The position numbers were made by a program, and so were the translations under genes. The notes beneath the pieces are model-generated. The model was given only the letters and a program-made list of their open reading frames with translations, did no database searches and was not told the DNA's origin. From Bacillota bacterium (lineage in GTDB: Bacteria; Bacillota_E; JAJZYS01; JAJYTV01), in contig JAJZVM010000003.1 of the NCBI GenBank assembly GCA_021845645.1, positions 111,563 to 175,562 on the forward strand: a stretch of 64,000 nt of DNA, read 5' to 3'. Positions 56,079 to 64,000 of the stretch are shown here, one piece after another (the first letter of the stretch is position 1; each line of letters begins with the position of its first letter).

Positions 56079-57509
56079 TTGCTGTCGACCGACGCCTGGC
56101 TCGCGCAGGCTTCACCGAGGCCGCTCCTGATCGACGGGCGCCTGGCGCCCCCTGACCCGACCCCCAGGACTGTCTGCGAGCCGGCCACCGGCAAGCCCCT
56201 CGGCCTGGCAGCCCAGGCCTGCGGCACGCAGGGCGAGGAGGCCGTGCGCTCCGCGCGCCACGCCGCGGACAGCGGTCCCTGGCCCCGCATGGCCGCCGCG
56301 TCCCGGGGCGAGCAGCTCGGCCGGCTGGCGCGCCGCTTGGCGGACGACGCCGACGAACTGGCGAGACTCCTCGCGCGTGAGAGCGGGCTGCCCTTGCGCG
56401 AGGCGGCCTTCGCATGGAGTCGCTGCGTCGACTGGGCTGCCGGCAGCCTTTCGCTTGCGCGTGATGGCGGAACATGGCGGCAGGTCGGGTACAGGACGGA
56501 CCTGCTCTCGGTCCCTCGGCCCCTGGGAGTCGCCCTCGTCCTTGGACCGGCCTACGGCGCCATGCCGCACGACTTCCTGCTGGCCTTCGCGGCGCTTGCC
56601 CGCGGCAACGCGGTCATCTGGCTGGCCGCCGAGGAGCGGCCGCTCGTGAGCCTGCGCATCGCCGAGCACGCCCTGCACGTCGGCCTTCCGCCAGGAGTCC
56701 TGCAGATCCTCGCGGGCGGTGACGAGCTGGCCGCCGGACTGTCCGCGCACCGCGCGATCGAGCTTGGGGCGTGCGTCGGCCATGGTGACAGGCCCATGTC
56801 CGCCACCCATGCGGGCCGACGCACCTTCGCCGCCGCGTGGCGCAAGGGAAGCGTGGGCGTCTTCTCGGATGCCGACCTCGACGTGGCCGCGGCGAGCGCC
56901 GTGCTGGCGGCGACATTCGGCGGCGGGCTCGGACCTTGGGCAGGTCAGAGGCTCTACGTGACGCGCAAGAACCACGATCACCTGCTGCTGCGCATCCTGT
57001 CGCGCCTCGGCAGCCTCACGATCGGCAATCCGATCGACTTTGACACGGAGATCGGCCCGATGCCGGGAGAAGGCGTAGTGCGGATGCTCGAGGAGCATGT
57101 GGCGCGCCGCCAGGCGGAAGGCGCCACCTTGATCTATGGCGGCGATCGCCCGGCGCAGCAGGCCTTGGCGGGAGGGAGCTACTGGCGGCCGGCCCTGATG
57201 CTCGCGGGCCCTGCCTGCGAGCTGCGCGACGTGCCGGGACCGGTGCTCGAGGTGCAGGAGGCTCGGGACGACGACGAGCTGCTGGAGCTGCTCCGACGCG
57301 GCAGCGGACCGTGCACGATCCTGAGCAGGCGCGAGGAACCCGCGCGCCTGCTCAGGACAAGCGGCGGGCCACACGCGGTCGCGTGGAACGCGGACTGGCC
57401 GACCGCCGACGTGGCGCCGCCCTTCGTGGATGGCCTCTTTGCCACCGCGCTCGGGCAGCACCTTCGCGCGGGGGAGGTCGAGCCGTCGGCCTGGTACCGC
57501 GGCGGCTAG
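56079..57509 (+). CDS. Aldehyde dehydrogenase-like protein lacking catalytic residues
   Basis: The 476-residue protein keeps the ALDH layout: a PATGKPLG-type N-terminus, SVPRPLGVALVLGPAYG, FSDADLDVAAA, LTIGNPIDFDTEIGPM and a WRPALM strand. The catalytic Cys region that should read GQxCxAGxR is GLGPWAGQR, with Pro at the Cys position. The general-base Glu region reads AAAWRKGS instead of ELGGKS, and the Asn of PWNFP is replaced in GPAYGAMP. An inactive, regulatory or structural role is inferred. The TTG start has GAGGGGGG upstream. Confidence 0.85.
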   Translation: MLSTDAWLAQASPRPLLIDGRLAPPDPTPRTVCEPATGKPLGLAAQACGTQGEEAVRSARHAADSGPWPRMAAASRGEQLGRLARRLADDADELARLLARESGLPLREAAFAWSRCVDWAAGSLSLARDGGTWRQVGYRTDLLSVPRPLGVALVLGPAYGAMPHDFLLAFAALARGNAVIWLAAEERPLVSLRIAEHALHVGLPPGVLQILAGGDELAAGLSAHRAIELGACVGHGDRPMSATHAGRRTFAAAWRKGSVGVFSDADLDVAAASAVLAATFGGGLGPWAGQRLYVTRKNHDHLLLRILSRLGSLTIGNPIDFDTEIGPMPGEGVVRMLEEHVARRQAEGATLIYGGDRPAQQALAGGSYWRPALMLAGPACELRDVPGPVLEVQEARDDDELLELLRRGSGPCTILSRREEPARLLRTSGGPHAVAWNADWPTADVAPPFVDGLFATALGQHLRAGEVEPSAWYRGG

Positions 57510-57823
57510 CCGAGGTGGAGCGCGAGGCCTGCGCAGGCGACCGCGACGGCGCCGAGCACGGGCCAGAGCACGCCGCCGGGTCGCCAGGAGAGGATGGCGG
57601 CAAGCGCGAGCGCCACGAGGGTTGTGGCGAGGTAGTGCGGCGGCAGGGCGGTGTCGACGCTCGTCACCAGGAGCGCGCCGAGTGCCGCTGCCGGTATCCC
57701 CTGCAGGAGACGCTGCAGGCGGGGGTCTGCTGCCCGGTTGGCGTAGCGCGCGGGCAGGAAGCGGATCAGCGCGGTGCCGAGGGCGCTTGCGAGGATGAAG
57801 GCCAGGAGTGCGAAGGGCTTCAT
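57506..57823 (-). CDS. azlD: AzlD-family branched-chain amino acid export subunit
   Basis: This 105-residue protein has four hydrophobic helices and the AzlD pattern IRFLPARYANRAADPRLQRLLQGIPAAALGALLV. Together with AzlC it forms the small exporter of branched-chain amino acids or analogues. The ATG at 57823 has GGAGGG upstream and overlaps the azlC stop by 4 nt. Its own stop overlaps the convergent ALDH-like gene. Confidence 0.88.
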   Translation of the reverse strand: MKPFALLAFILASALGTALIRFLPARYANRAADPRLQRLLQGIPAAALGALLVTSVDTALPPHYLATTLVALALAAILSWRPGGVLWPVLGAVAVACAGLALHLG

Positions 57824-58491
57824 GCGCGGCCCTCCGTCCGTGCTGCGGCGATGACGTACGTGAGGGCTCCGAGCACCATGCCCACCACCAGCGACCAGCC
57901 GCCGAAGGGACTCCCGAGGAAGGCTCCAAGTGCGCCTGCCGCTGCGGCCCAGACCGTTCTCGCGTCGGCGCGCACGGAGCTGACGAGAAGGGTGACGAAC
58001 AGGGCGTCGATGGCGATGCCGAAGGCGTGGCGCAGAAGGACCGGCAGGAGGTCTCCCGCGACAACGCCCAGCAAGGTGCCGAGCACCCATGTCGCGTAGG
58101 GCAGCCATACCAGCCGGATGTACGCGCCGGGCCCGATGGCATCGCCCAGGCTCGCGGCGACGAACGTCTCATCGGTGAGGAGTAGCGCAAACCACGGCTT
58201 GCGGTGTCCCCAGTCCACGCGGCGGAAGAAGGCAAGCGCTTCAAGCGCCATGCGCAGGTTGATGAGCCAGATCGCTACGATCGCTGCCATGAACGGCGTG
58301 CCGGCCGCGAGCAGATGGAGCGCGGCGAATTGGCTCGCGCCCGCGTAGAGCAGCAGCGAGAGCAGGGCGGCGAACCAGCCCGGCAGATGGATGGCGACGG
58401 CGGACAGCCCGAAGGCGAACGCTACGGGCAGGTATCCCACGGCGATCGGCAGGGCGCGGGGGTCGACGATGCCGGACCTTTGCATGTCCAT
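57820..58491 (-). CDS. azlC: AzlC-family branched-chain amino acid export subunit
   Basis: The 223-residue membrane protein shows AzlC features: GYLPVAFAFGLSAV, LLYAGASQFAALHLLAAG, INLRMALEALAFFRR and LLTDETFV. It is the larger subunit of the AzlCD exporter. ATG at 58491 or a second ATG two codons later may be the start; ribosome sites are weak. It is divergent from the antiporter gene. Confidence 0.9.
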   Translation of the reverse strand: MDMQRSGIVDPRALPIAVGYLPVAFAFGLSAVAIHLPGWFAALLSLLLYAGASQFAALHLLAAGTPFMAAIVAIWLINLRMALEALAFFRRVDWGHRKPWFALLLTDETFVAASLGDAIGPGAYIRLVWLPYATWVLGTLLGVVAGDLLPVLLRHAFGIAIDALFVTLLVSSVRADARTVWAAAAGALGAFLGSPFGGWSLVVGMVLGALTYVIAAARTEGRA

Positions 58492-58590
58492 GCCGCCATG
58501 CTAAAGCAAGACGCCTCATGGCTCAACGACAAAGCCCGCCAGGGGCGCGACAGGCCCTCGCATATAATGGGACGTGCAGGGGGGGCAGGA

Positions 58591-60420
58591 ATGACCGGTC
58601 ACGAATGGTACCCGCTCGTTCTCGTGCTGCTCCTGGCGGTGGCCGTGCCGCTTGGACTCAGTCGGCTGCGCCGCCTGCAAATCCCGGTGGTCGTAGGCGA
58701 ACTTGTGGCGGGGATGCTGTTCGGACGCTCCGGTTTCGGCATCATCCCGACCAATAGCCTTTTGTCCTTCTTCTCGCTCTTCGGCCTGTCGTACCTGATG
58801 TTCCTCTCCGGCATGGAGCTGGACCTCGGCCTCTTTGCAGGCGGGCGCCAGCGCGGCCGCACGGCGACCGCGCTCGCGATCTACGTGGGCGTCCTGCTGC
58901 TGTCGGTCGCGGGCGCGCTCTACCTTGAGAGGCTCGGCCTCGTCCACAGCGGTCTCCTGGTCGGGTTCATCGTGGGATCGACCGCGCTGACGGTGGCCGT
59001 GCCCGTGCTGAAGGAGCGCGGTCTCACGCAGACGGGCTACGGTCAGGCGGTGCTGATGGCCGCCATCCTGCTCGACTTCCTCAGCATGCTGCTTGTCACC
59101 GTGCAGGTCTCCCTGCGCGCAGGGGCCGCTTGGCGCCTGCTCCTCGGCGTCGGCATCTTCCTCCTTGCCGCGATCCTCCTGCGGCTCGCTCCCCGCTTGC
59201 GCCTGCTGTGGCGCCGCACGGAGAGCCAGGTGGCGCAGGTGGGCGTGCGCGGGTCGTTCGGGCTGATCGTGCTCTTCCTGGCCCTTTCGCAGCTGATCGG
59301 CATCCAGGCGGTGCTCGGCAGCTTCCTCGCGGGCGTCATCGCCGCCGCCATCGCGGGACAAGAATCCGAGGAGGTGCGCCGCGTCCTCGACGGCATCGGC
59401 TACGGCTTCTTCGTGCCGATCTTCTTCATCCAGGTCGGGTCCAGCCTCGACCTGCGCGGATTCCTCGCAAACCCGCACGGCCTCAGTCTCGCGCTGCTGC
59501 TTTTGGTAGTCGCGAGCGGGGCATCTCTGATCCCGGGGCTTCTCCTGCGCCTTGTCATGCCGTGGCGCAGCGCCCTGTCGGGGGCGCTGCTGCTGTCGAC
59601 GCGGCTCACCGTGACGATCGCAGGCGCCACCGTGGCACTCGCAGCGCATGCGATCGCGTCCCAGACCATGATCGCCATCGTGCTGATGAGCATCGTGTCC
59701 TCCCTGCTCTGGCCCGCCCTTGCCCAGCGCCTGATGCCTTCGCCGCCGCCGGAGCGCTCCGGCGTGATCGTGCAGGGCGGGTCGGCCTGGTCGTCGCTCG
59801 CCGCGGCGCACCTGCGCGAGAGGGGCGAGGAGGTGCGCTGGCTGGGGGACGCCGAGGACGCACCCGCGGGCGTGCACGTGCTGCCGCTCGACGCCGCCGT
59901 GGGCGTCGAGGCGCGGCTCGAGGCGGCGCATGCCGACACCGCCGCCGCATTGCTGGCGTTGTCGGAAGACACCGCGTTCAACGCCAGGCTGTGCCGTGTG
60001 GCGCAGCAGCGCTTCGGCATGCCTCGCACCGTGGCGATCGCGCGTGCGGACGAGATGGACACGCTGCGCGCGGAAGGCATCGGCTGCTTCCTGCCCGAGT
60101 CTGCGCCGCTCGTCGTGCTCGAGGCGATGGCGAGGGCGCCACTCGTGCTCGAGATGCTGTCGGGCGGCGTCGGCGGGGCGGAACTGCGCGCCCTGCGCGT
60201 CGAGTCCAGCGTCATCGACGGGCGGGCCCTACGCGAACTCGACCTGCCGCGTGAGGTGCTGCTGATCGGCCTCGAGCGGGACGGTCAGCGGCTCCTGCCC
60301 CGAGGCGACACGCGCCTTCTGCGCGGAGACCGGCTCACGGCTCTCGGAACCCCGGGCGAACTCGACCGCCTGGCGATGCTGCTCGGCCGGCGCAGCGATC
60401 CTCGTCCCGCCTTCGACTGA
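58591..60420 (+). CDS. CPA2-type cation:proton antiporter with TrkA-like C-terminal domains
   Basis: The 609-residue protein has about twelve helices in residues 5-385, with VGELVAGMLFGRSGFG and the Na/H exchanger pattern FLSGMELDLGLF. A Rossmann-like domain follows from about 390, whose nucleotide motif is degenerate (VQGGSAWSSLAA). A TrkA_C domain occupies about 530-609 and ends RLLRGDRLTALG. This is the KefB/KefC-like layout for K+ or Na+/H+ exchange. A TATAAT at 58563-58568 lies 22 nt upstream without a clear -35; G-rich RNA precedes the ATG at 58591. Confidence 0.9.
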   Translation: MTGHEWYPLVLVLLLAVAVPLGLSRLRRLQIPVVVGELVAGMLFGRSGFGIIPTNSLLSFFSLFGLSYLMFLSGMELDLGLFAGGRQRGRTATALAIYVGVLLLSVAGALYLERLGLVHSGLLVGFIVGSTALTVAVPVLKERGLTQTGYGQAVLMAAILLDFLSMLLVTVQVSLRAGAAWRLLLGVGIFLLAAILLRLAPRLRLLWRRTESQVAQVGVRGSFGLIVLFLALSQLIGIQAVLGSFLAGVIAAAIAGQESEEVRRVLDGIGYGFFVPIFFIQVGSSLDLRGFLANPHGLSLALLLLVVASGASLIPGLLLRLVMPWRSALSGALLLSTRLTVTIAGATVALAAHAIASQTMIAIVLMSIVSSLLWPALAQRLMPSPPPERSGVIVQGGSAWSSLAAAHLRERGEEVRWLGDAEDAPAGVHVLPLDAAVGVEARLEAAHADTAAALLALSEDTAFNARLCRVAQQRFGMPRTVAIARADEMDTLRAEGIGCFLPESAPLVVLEAMARAPLVLEMLSGGVGGAELRALRVESSVIDGRALRELDLPREVLLIGLERDGQRLLPRGDTRLLRGDRLTALGTPGELDRLAMLLGRRSDPRPAFD

Positions 60421-60452
60421 AGGGCCGGGAACGACCGTGGGACGGGCTGGCG

Positions 60453-60481
60453 TTGACGGCAGGCCTGCCCAGATCTAAAAT
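60453..60481 (+). promoter_or_regulatory. Promoter of the MFS-acyltransferase fusion gene
   Basis: TTGACG (60453-60458), a 17-nt spacer and TAAAAT (60476-60481). Directly after it, TTGTCGT-A-ACGTCAA (60481-60495) is an imperfect palindrome that could be an operator. Confidence 0.7.
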
Positions 60482-60549
60482 TGTCGTAACGTCAAGCATC
60501 ATGGACGTGCCTTGGCGCGGAATTATAGCTTCCCGGCTGGGGTGATCAC

Positions 60550-62928
60550 ATGTTGCGCCCAGCAGCGTCGGAGCCCTTCACCGTCCGGCGCCAGGTGGCT
60601 CTATCTGCATACTGGTTCTCGCTGAACTTCGAGTCGGCCAGCCTGTTGACCATCGTCATTCCTGCGGCCCTCGACCGCCTGGCGTTCCATGCCCACACGT
60701 CGACCCTTGCCCGATTGGCGGTCCTGGGCTCTGTCGTGGCGATGCTGCTGCCCCCGATGGCTGGTGCGGTCTCGGACCGCATCCACCGCAAGGGCGGGCA
60801 GAGGCGGCCCATGCTGCTCTGGGGAACCGCCGTCAACGTGCTGGGCCTCTGCTGGATGCTCGCTGCCGGCAGCGTCGCAAGCCTGACCGGCGGTTTCCTG
60901 CTGGCGATCCTGGGCCAGAACATTGCCGGTGCGGCGTACCAGGCGATGATGCCGGACGTGGTGCCGCAGGAGAGCTGGGGCCTCGCGTCAGGCTACATGG
61001 GCGTCGCGAGCCTGCTCGGCACGATCGGCGGCCTTGCCATCGCCGGCATCTTTCCGCCTGCTGTCGCCTATCTGGCGATGGCGCTTGTGGCGGTCGTCGG
61101 CGGCATCTACAGCGCAAGCGCGGCGCGCGGCGAGGAGACGGTCGTCCATGCCGGCGCGACGCGTCCGAAGATCCGCAGCCGGCGGGACTTCATCCTCGTG
61201 TTCGCTGCCCGCTTTCTCGTGATGTTCGGCCAGACCCTGCTCATGACGTTTGTGCTCTACTTCTTCCAGGACGTGCTGCATGTGGGGAGCCCGAAGGGCT
61301 CGACGGCGCTCATCGCCGGCGCCGCGATGCTTGGTGCGGTGCTGTCGTCGATCGTGCTCGGCAATCTCTCCGACCGCTCCGATCGGCCCGGTATCGTCTT
61401 CTTCGCGACGATCCCGATGGCCATCGCCGCCGGTGGCTTCGGCCTGCTCGAGAACATGCACTGGATCTTCGTCTTCGCCATGCTGTACGGCGTCGGCTGG
61501 GGTGCCTACCTGTCGGTGGACTGGGCGCTGGCCCTCGATTCCATCCCGGATCTCAGCAACGTCGCGCGCGACCTCGGCGTGTGGGGCATCGCGTCCAACC
61601 TGCCGGCCGTCCTCGCGCCGGCGGCCGGCGGCCTATTGCTGGCGCAGGCGATCCAGCCTGCGATGGGATACCGAGAACTCTTCCTGGTCACGGGCGGCGT
61701 GACGCTGCTCGGCGCGTTCCTTGTGCTCTTCGTGCGCACGCAGCGGCGGGCGTCGTTCGCGGACATCGGGCTGCGCCTCGGGGTATCTCTATTGCTCTAC
61801 GTATACGTGCGCATCGGCTACCGGGTGGCGATCGAAGGTCGGCTGCCGCGCAGGCGCGGTGCGACGCTGGTGGTCTCGAACCACGCCCACGATCTCGAGG
61901 GCATGGTGCTGCCGGTCTGCCTGCAGTGGCAGGGGAAGGTCTCGCAGCCGCTCTACTCGGCGGGGTCCGAGCGGCTGTTCGAGCCGGGCTTCCTCGCGAC
62001 GAGGGCCCCGGCACTGATCAGACCGCTGTTCGCAGGCGTGCACTTGGGTAAGGTGCTCAGCCACCTGGGTGTGCGCCCGATCGAGAACATGCCTCGTACG
62101 AGGCCCTTCATCGGCCTGGCGTACGCAGTCTGGCGGCAGCATGGGAACCTCGCGCTTGAAGACGTCTTCACCGACGATGCCCTTGCGCGCCTTGGCATCG
62201 GCTCATCGGGCGGACGTCTGCGCGACGCATGGCGCGCAAAGCTTCTTCCGGTAGCCCAGATGGTGCTGCCGTTCACCGCGCTCAAGGAACCGTACCGTGC
62301 GCAACAGCGTGCCGACGTGCGGCGGCGCATCGAAGGCCAGATCGACGTGCTCACTGACATCCTGGACCACGGCGGCACCCTCTACCTGACCCCCGAGGGG
62401 CGGTATACGGAGAACGGAGCGCTGTCGCGCTTGCGGGAGTCTCTCGTGCGCCTGATGCCGCACGCCGAGCACGTCCTGCTGTCCGCGATCAGCTACGATC
62501 CCTTCGCCCCGGGGCGTCTCCGTCTGCTGGTGCGGCTCGTGCCGCTGCGCAGCGGCATCGAACTGCGCCGCCAGCTCCTCGCTGCGCGCATGGTCACCGT
62601 CAGCCAGCTCGTGGCGACGGCGCTACTGCAGGGGGACGGCGCGAGGACGGAGGCCGAGGTGGAGGAGCAGGCACTAGAACTGCTCGGGCGGGTGGCGGGC
62701 AAGGCAGCTGTCGCCCGGGATCTGGCGCGCCGTCCCGAGCAGGCCGTACGGCGGGCTCTTCGCTTCATGGTGCGGCGGGGTGTCCTGCGCAGGAGCGGGG
62801 ACGGTATCGTCCTCGCCCAGCGGCAGGATCCGCGCTTCGATGGCGTCCAGGACATGGTGAGTTACCAGGCCGCGCACTTCGAAGAGACTCGCTCGGCCCT
62901 CGAGAGCGTGCCGGCCGTTCTGGTCTAG
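60550..62928 (+). CDS. MFS transporter fused to a PlsC-like acyltransferase domain
   Basis: The 792-residue protein has twelve MFS helices in about residues 15-405, with GAVSDRIHRKGGQRRPM as the MFS loop. A domain with acyltransferase motifs follows: SNHAHDLEG from about residue 443 (His445) and LTPEGRYTENG from about 613. A helical tail of about 150 residues is unassigned. This resembles the LplT-Aas arrangement, which flips lysophospholipid and re-acylates it, but without the AMP-binding domain. In motif I the residue five after His is Glu, not the usual Asp. Confidence 0.82.
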   Translation: MLRPAASEPFTVRRQVALSAYWFSLNFESASLLTIVIPAALDRLAFHAHTSTLARLAVLGSVVAMLLPPMAGAVSDRIHRKGGQRRPMLLWGTAVNVLGLCWMLAAGSVASLTGGFLLAILGQNIAGAAYQAMMPDVVPQESWGLASGYMGVASLLGTIGGLAIAGIFPPAVAYLAMALVAVVGGIYSASAARGEETVVHAGATRPKIRSRRDFILVFAARFLVMFGQTLLMTFVLYFFQDVLHVGSPKGSTALIAGAAMLGAVLSSIVLGNLSDRSDRPGIVFFATIPMAIAAGGFGLLENMHWIFVFAMLYGVGWGAYLSVDWALALDSIPDLSNVARDLGVWGIASNLPAVLAPAAGGLLLAQAIQPAMGYRELFLVTGGVTLLGAFLVLFVRTQRRASFADIGLRLGVSLLLYVYVRIGYRVAIEGRLPRRRGATLVVSNHAHDLEGMVLPVCLQWQGKVSQPLYSAGSERLFEPGFLATRAPALIRPLFAGVHLGKVLSHLGVRPIENMPRTRPFIGLAYAVWRQHGNLALEDVFTDDALARLGIGSSGGRLRDAWRAKLLPVAQMVLPFTALKEPYRAQQRADVRRRIEGQIDVLTDILDHGGTLYLTPEGRYTENGALSRLRESLVRLMPHAEHVLLSAISYDPFAPGRLRLLVRLVPLRSGIELRRQLLAARMVTVSQLVATALLQGDGARTEAEVEEQALELLGRVAGKAAVARDLARRPEQAVRRALRFMVRRGVLRRSGDGIVLAQRQDPRFDGVQDMVSYQAAHFEETRSALESVPAVLV

Positions 62929-62950
62929 CACGCACATTCCATCCGGCGTC

Positions 62951-62977
62951 ACACCCTTGTGCCGGCCGCATAGGCTG
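62951..62977 (+). promoter_or_regulatory. Possible SigK/SigE-type promoter of sigK
   Basis: AC at 62951, a 16-nt spacer and CATAGGCTG (62969-62977) differ by one base from the SigK consensus AC-N16-CATAnnnTA. The site is 33 nt before the sigK start. Confidence 0.35.
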
Positions 62978-63009
62978 GTAAGGCACGCGTACGGCAGGGG
63001 TGGTGACGC

Positions 63010-63441
63010 ATGGACTTCGACGTGGTCGCTCTGATCGTGATGCCGCTGCTCCGCGGTGTGTGGCTGCTCGTTGGCTATCTGTCGGGCAATGCCTTCCCGC
63101 AGCCGCTCTCGGAGGCGGAGGAGGCGGCGGCCCTGCGCGCGTTGCGCGGCGGGGACCTGCGGGCGAGGCAAATGCTCATCGAGCGCAACCTCAGGCTGGT
63201 GGCCCATATCGTCAAGAAGTTCGACAACACAGGAGAGGACACGGACGACCTCATCTCGATCGGCACCGTAGGGCTGATCAAGGGCATCGACACGTTCAAT
63301 CCGGAGAGAGGCACGAGACTCGCGACCTACGCGGCCAGATGCATCGAAAACGACTATCTCATGACAGATGTGGCGCGGAAGATTATGGATGTCGAGTGGG
63401 CGGAACCCTGTTCCCAAAGCAGGTTTTGCAAAGTCGTCTGA
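63010..63441 (+). pseudogene. sigK: Sporulation sigma-K factor, N-terminal segment, interrupted
   Basis: The first 115-118 codons are clearly sigma-K: NAFPQPLSEAEEAAALRAL, MLIERNLRLVAHIVKKFDNT, GEDTDDLISIGTVGLIKGID and LATYAARCIEN. Right after CIENDYLM (63340-63363) the match ends and 25 unrelated codons lead to a stop. No continuation is found in other frames downstream. B. subtilis spoIVCB breaks at the equivalent CIENE position where the skin prophage inserts at AATGA; here the codons give AACGA. An intervening element that must be excised for function is the best reading. GGGGTGG precedes the ATG. Confidence 0.85.
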
Positions 63442-63553
63442 AGCGTCGCTGCTATTCGGCCTCCCACCGCCGGTGATGGCCGGCTTCTCTGCGAGATCGG
63501 GCGTTGCCTGAAGCAGGTGCTGGCGGCCTCCTCGGGCAGTGAAGGGTATCAGT
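63442..63553 (+). other. Left part of the element interrupting sigK
   Basis: No gene is seen. The DNA from about 63363 to 63440 is less GC-rich than the surrounding genome, consistent with foreign origin. Confidence 0.5.
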
Positions 63554-63592
63554 GCCGGGCTCCCGCCGTTGGCGGGGCCGGCTTTCTTTTTG
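63554..63592 (+). terminator. Rho-independent terminator downstream of the sigK segment
   Basis: GCCGG pairs with CCGGC and CCCGCC with GGCGGG around a 3-nt loop, followed by TTTCTTTTT. It would end transcripts from the sigK fragment before the HTH gene. Confidence 0.85.
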
Positions 63593-63607
63593 TCAGGGGG
63601 TGGTGCG

Positions 63608-63919
63608 GTGCAACCAGACGAACCGCAGCGCGCTGACCAGACCAGTCCGCAGGGCGATCCTGTGGTGCGCAGGTACGGACAGGCTCCTATGGTCAGGATC
63701 CCATTGCGGCTTGCCAGTTCGGCTAACATCAGCAGCCATGCCGTGTGCCTCTACGGGCCTATCGCCAGCTACTCTGTCATTGAGCACACAACTCCAACCC
63801 ACGGGCGTCTAGCCCAAGACATGGGCATCAGTATACCGACCGTGAGACGCGCGCTCAGAGAACTTGTTGATGCTGGCTGGGTGCAGGTGAAACGGCTATT
63901 TGACGGAGCGTGTGGCTAG
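63608..63919 (+). pseudogene. Winged-helix/HTH protein of the sigK-interrupting element, truncated
   Basis: The 103-codon frame starts at GTG 63608 after GGGGGTGG. It has a hydrophilic N-terminus, then VRIPLRLASSANISSHAVCLYG and a winged helix TTPTHGRLAQDMGISIPTVR followed by RALRELVDAGWVQVKRLFDG, the GntR/plasmid-replication style of HTH. The frame ends early at 63919, exactly where a transposase-like end begins on the other strand, so an insertion has probably removed its C-terminus. It may be a regulator or replication protein of the element. Confidence 0.6.
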
Positions 63920-64000
63920 TCGGCGGTCAAGAGGGTAGAACAAGAGGAAGATCATGTTGATGAGGTTCTGCACACGGGCATAGCCACGGGCGCGGCTCTT
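63896..64000 (-). mobile_element. C-terminal end of a transposase, ISL3-like
   Basis: The minus strand from the right edge reads KSRARGYARVQNLINMIFLL, then FYPLDRRLATRSVK and a stop at 63896. The RARGYxxxxNLINMI pattern is typical of the C-terminus of ISL3-like and related transposases. Only 34 codons are in the window, so the family is tentative. Its end coincides with the truncation of the HTH gene. Confidence 0.5.

Noticed and set aside
63363..63441. sigK continuing by simple frameshift
   Set aside because: The other two frames after the break do not contain the sigma-K continuation, so a one-base error does not explain it.

Overview
The window reads as chromosome from a high-GC, endospore-forming member of the Firmicutes. 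Base composition looks well above 60% GC by eye. Near-consensus sigma-A promoters, many GTG and TTG starts, a sigma-K fragment, SufCDSUB, HemQ and an extended Bacillus-type gene order support this. The order is secDF, CDF transporter, recJ, apt, relA, dtd, MBL protein, hisS/aspS, rarA, Rrf2 regulator, iscS, mnmA, PRC-barrel protein, AI-2E protein, alaS, ireB, ruvX, DUF1292 protein, mltG. A Symbiobacterium-, Thermaerobacter- or Sulfobacillus-like lineage would fit; this is inference.

Layout. 1-1.6 kb (minus): start of an FMN-binding glutamate synthase-like gene and two RCK (TrkA) proteins. 1.6-5.9 kb: NUDIX hydrolase, a tRNA-Pro unit on the minus strand, selB, and a tightly packed SpoIIE-like phosphatase, P-loop and HD trio. 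6-15.7 kb: secD, secF, MBL-fold protein, membrane protein, cation efflux, recJ, apt, relA. 15.8-18.6 kb: a disturbed patch with a DUF488 gene, a frameshifted radical SAM gene and an IS607-type resolvase without an intact tnpB. 18.8-30.9 kb: dtd, MBL hydrolase, epimerase, hemQ, tdh-kbl, a DMT transporter, and sufCDSUB with a Rieske protein and an Rrf2 regulator. 31.1-38.4 kb (mostly minus): a GNAT pseudogene, L-threonine aldolase, a structured RNA resembling 6S RNA, aspS, hisS, and an MFS gene with an ArsR-type regulator. 38.7-43.3 kb: cupin and a histidine-degradation operon without urocanase. 43.3-56 kb: rarA through mltG. 56-63 kb: an aldehyde-dehydrogenase-like protein lacking catalytic residues, azlCD, a CPA2 antiporter, and an MFS-acyltransferase fusion. 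63-64 kb: the N-terminal part of sigK, cut at the place where the Bacillus subtilis skin element interrupts it, followed by foreign DNA with a terminator, an HTH gene and an IS end.

How the genes fit together. Two sulfur-mobilising modules are present: SUF for Fe-S assembly, and IscS-MnmA for tRNA thiolation. Each lies next to an Rrf2 regulator with cysteines in the sensor region. Threonine can be split two ways, by Tdh-Kbl or by threonine aldolase, both giving glycine. RelA, Apt, RecJ, the tRNA synthetases, Dtd and RarA form the translation, stringent-response and repair core. The most unusual items are the interrupted sigK, the 6S-like RNA, several strong hairpins overlapping translation starts or coding sequence, the catalytically dead ALDH, the MFS-PlsC fusion and the His/Glu-rich DUF1292 protein.
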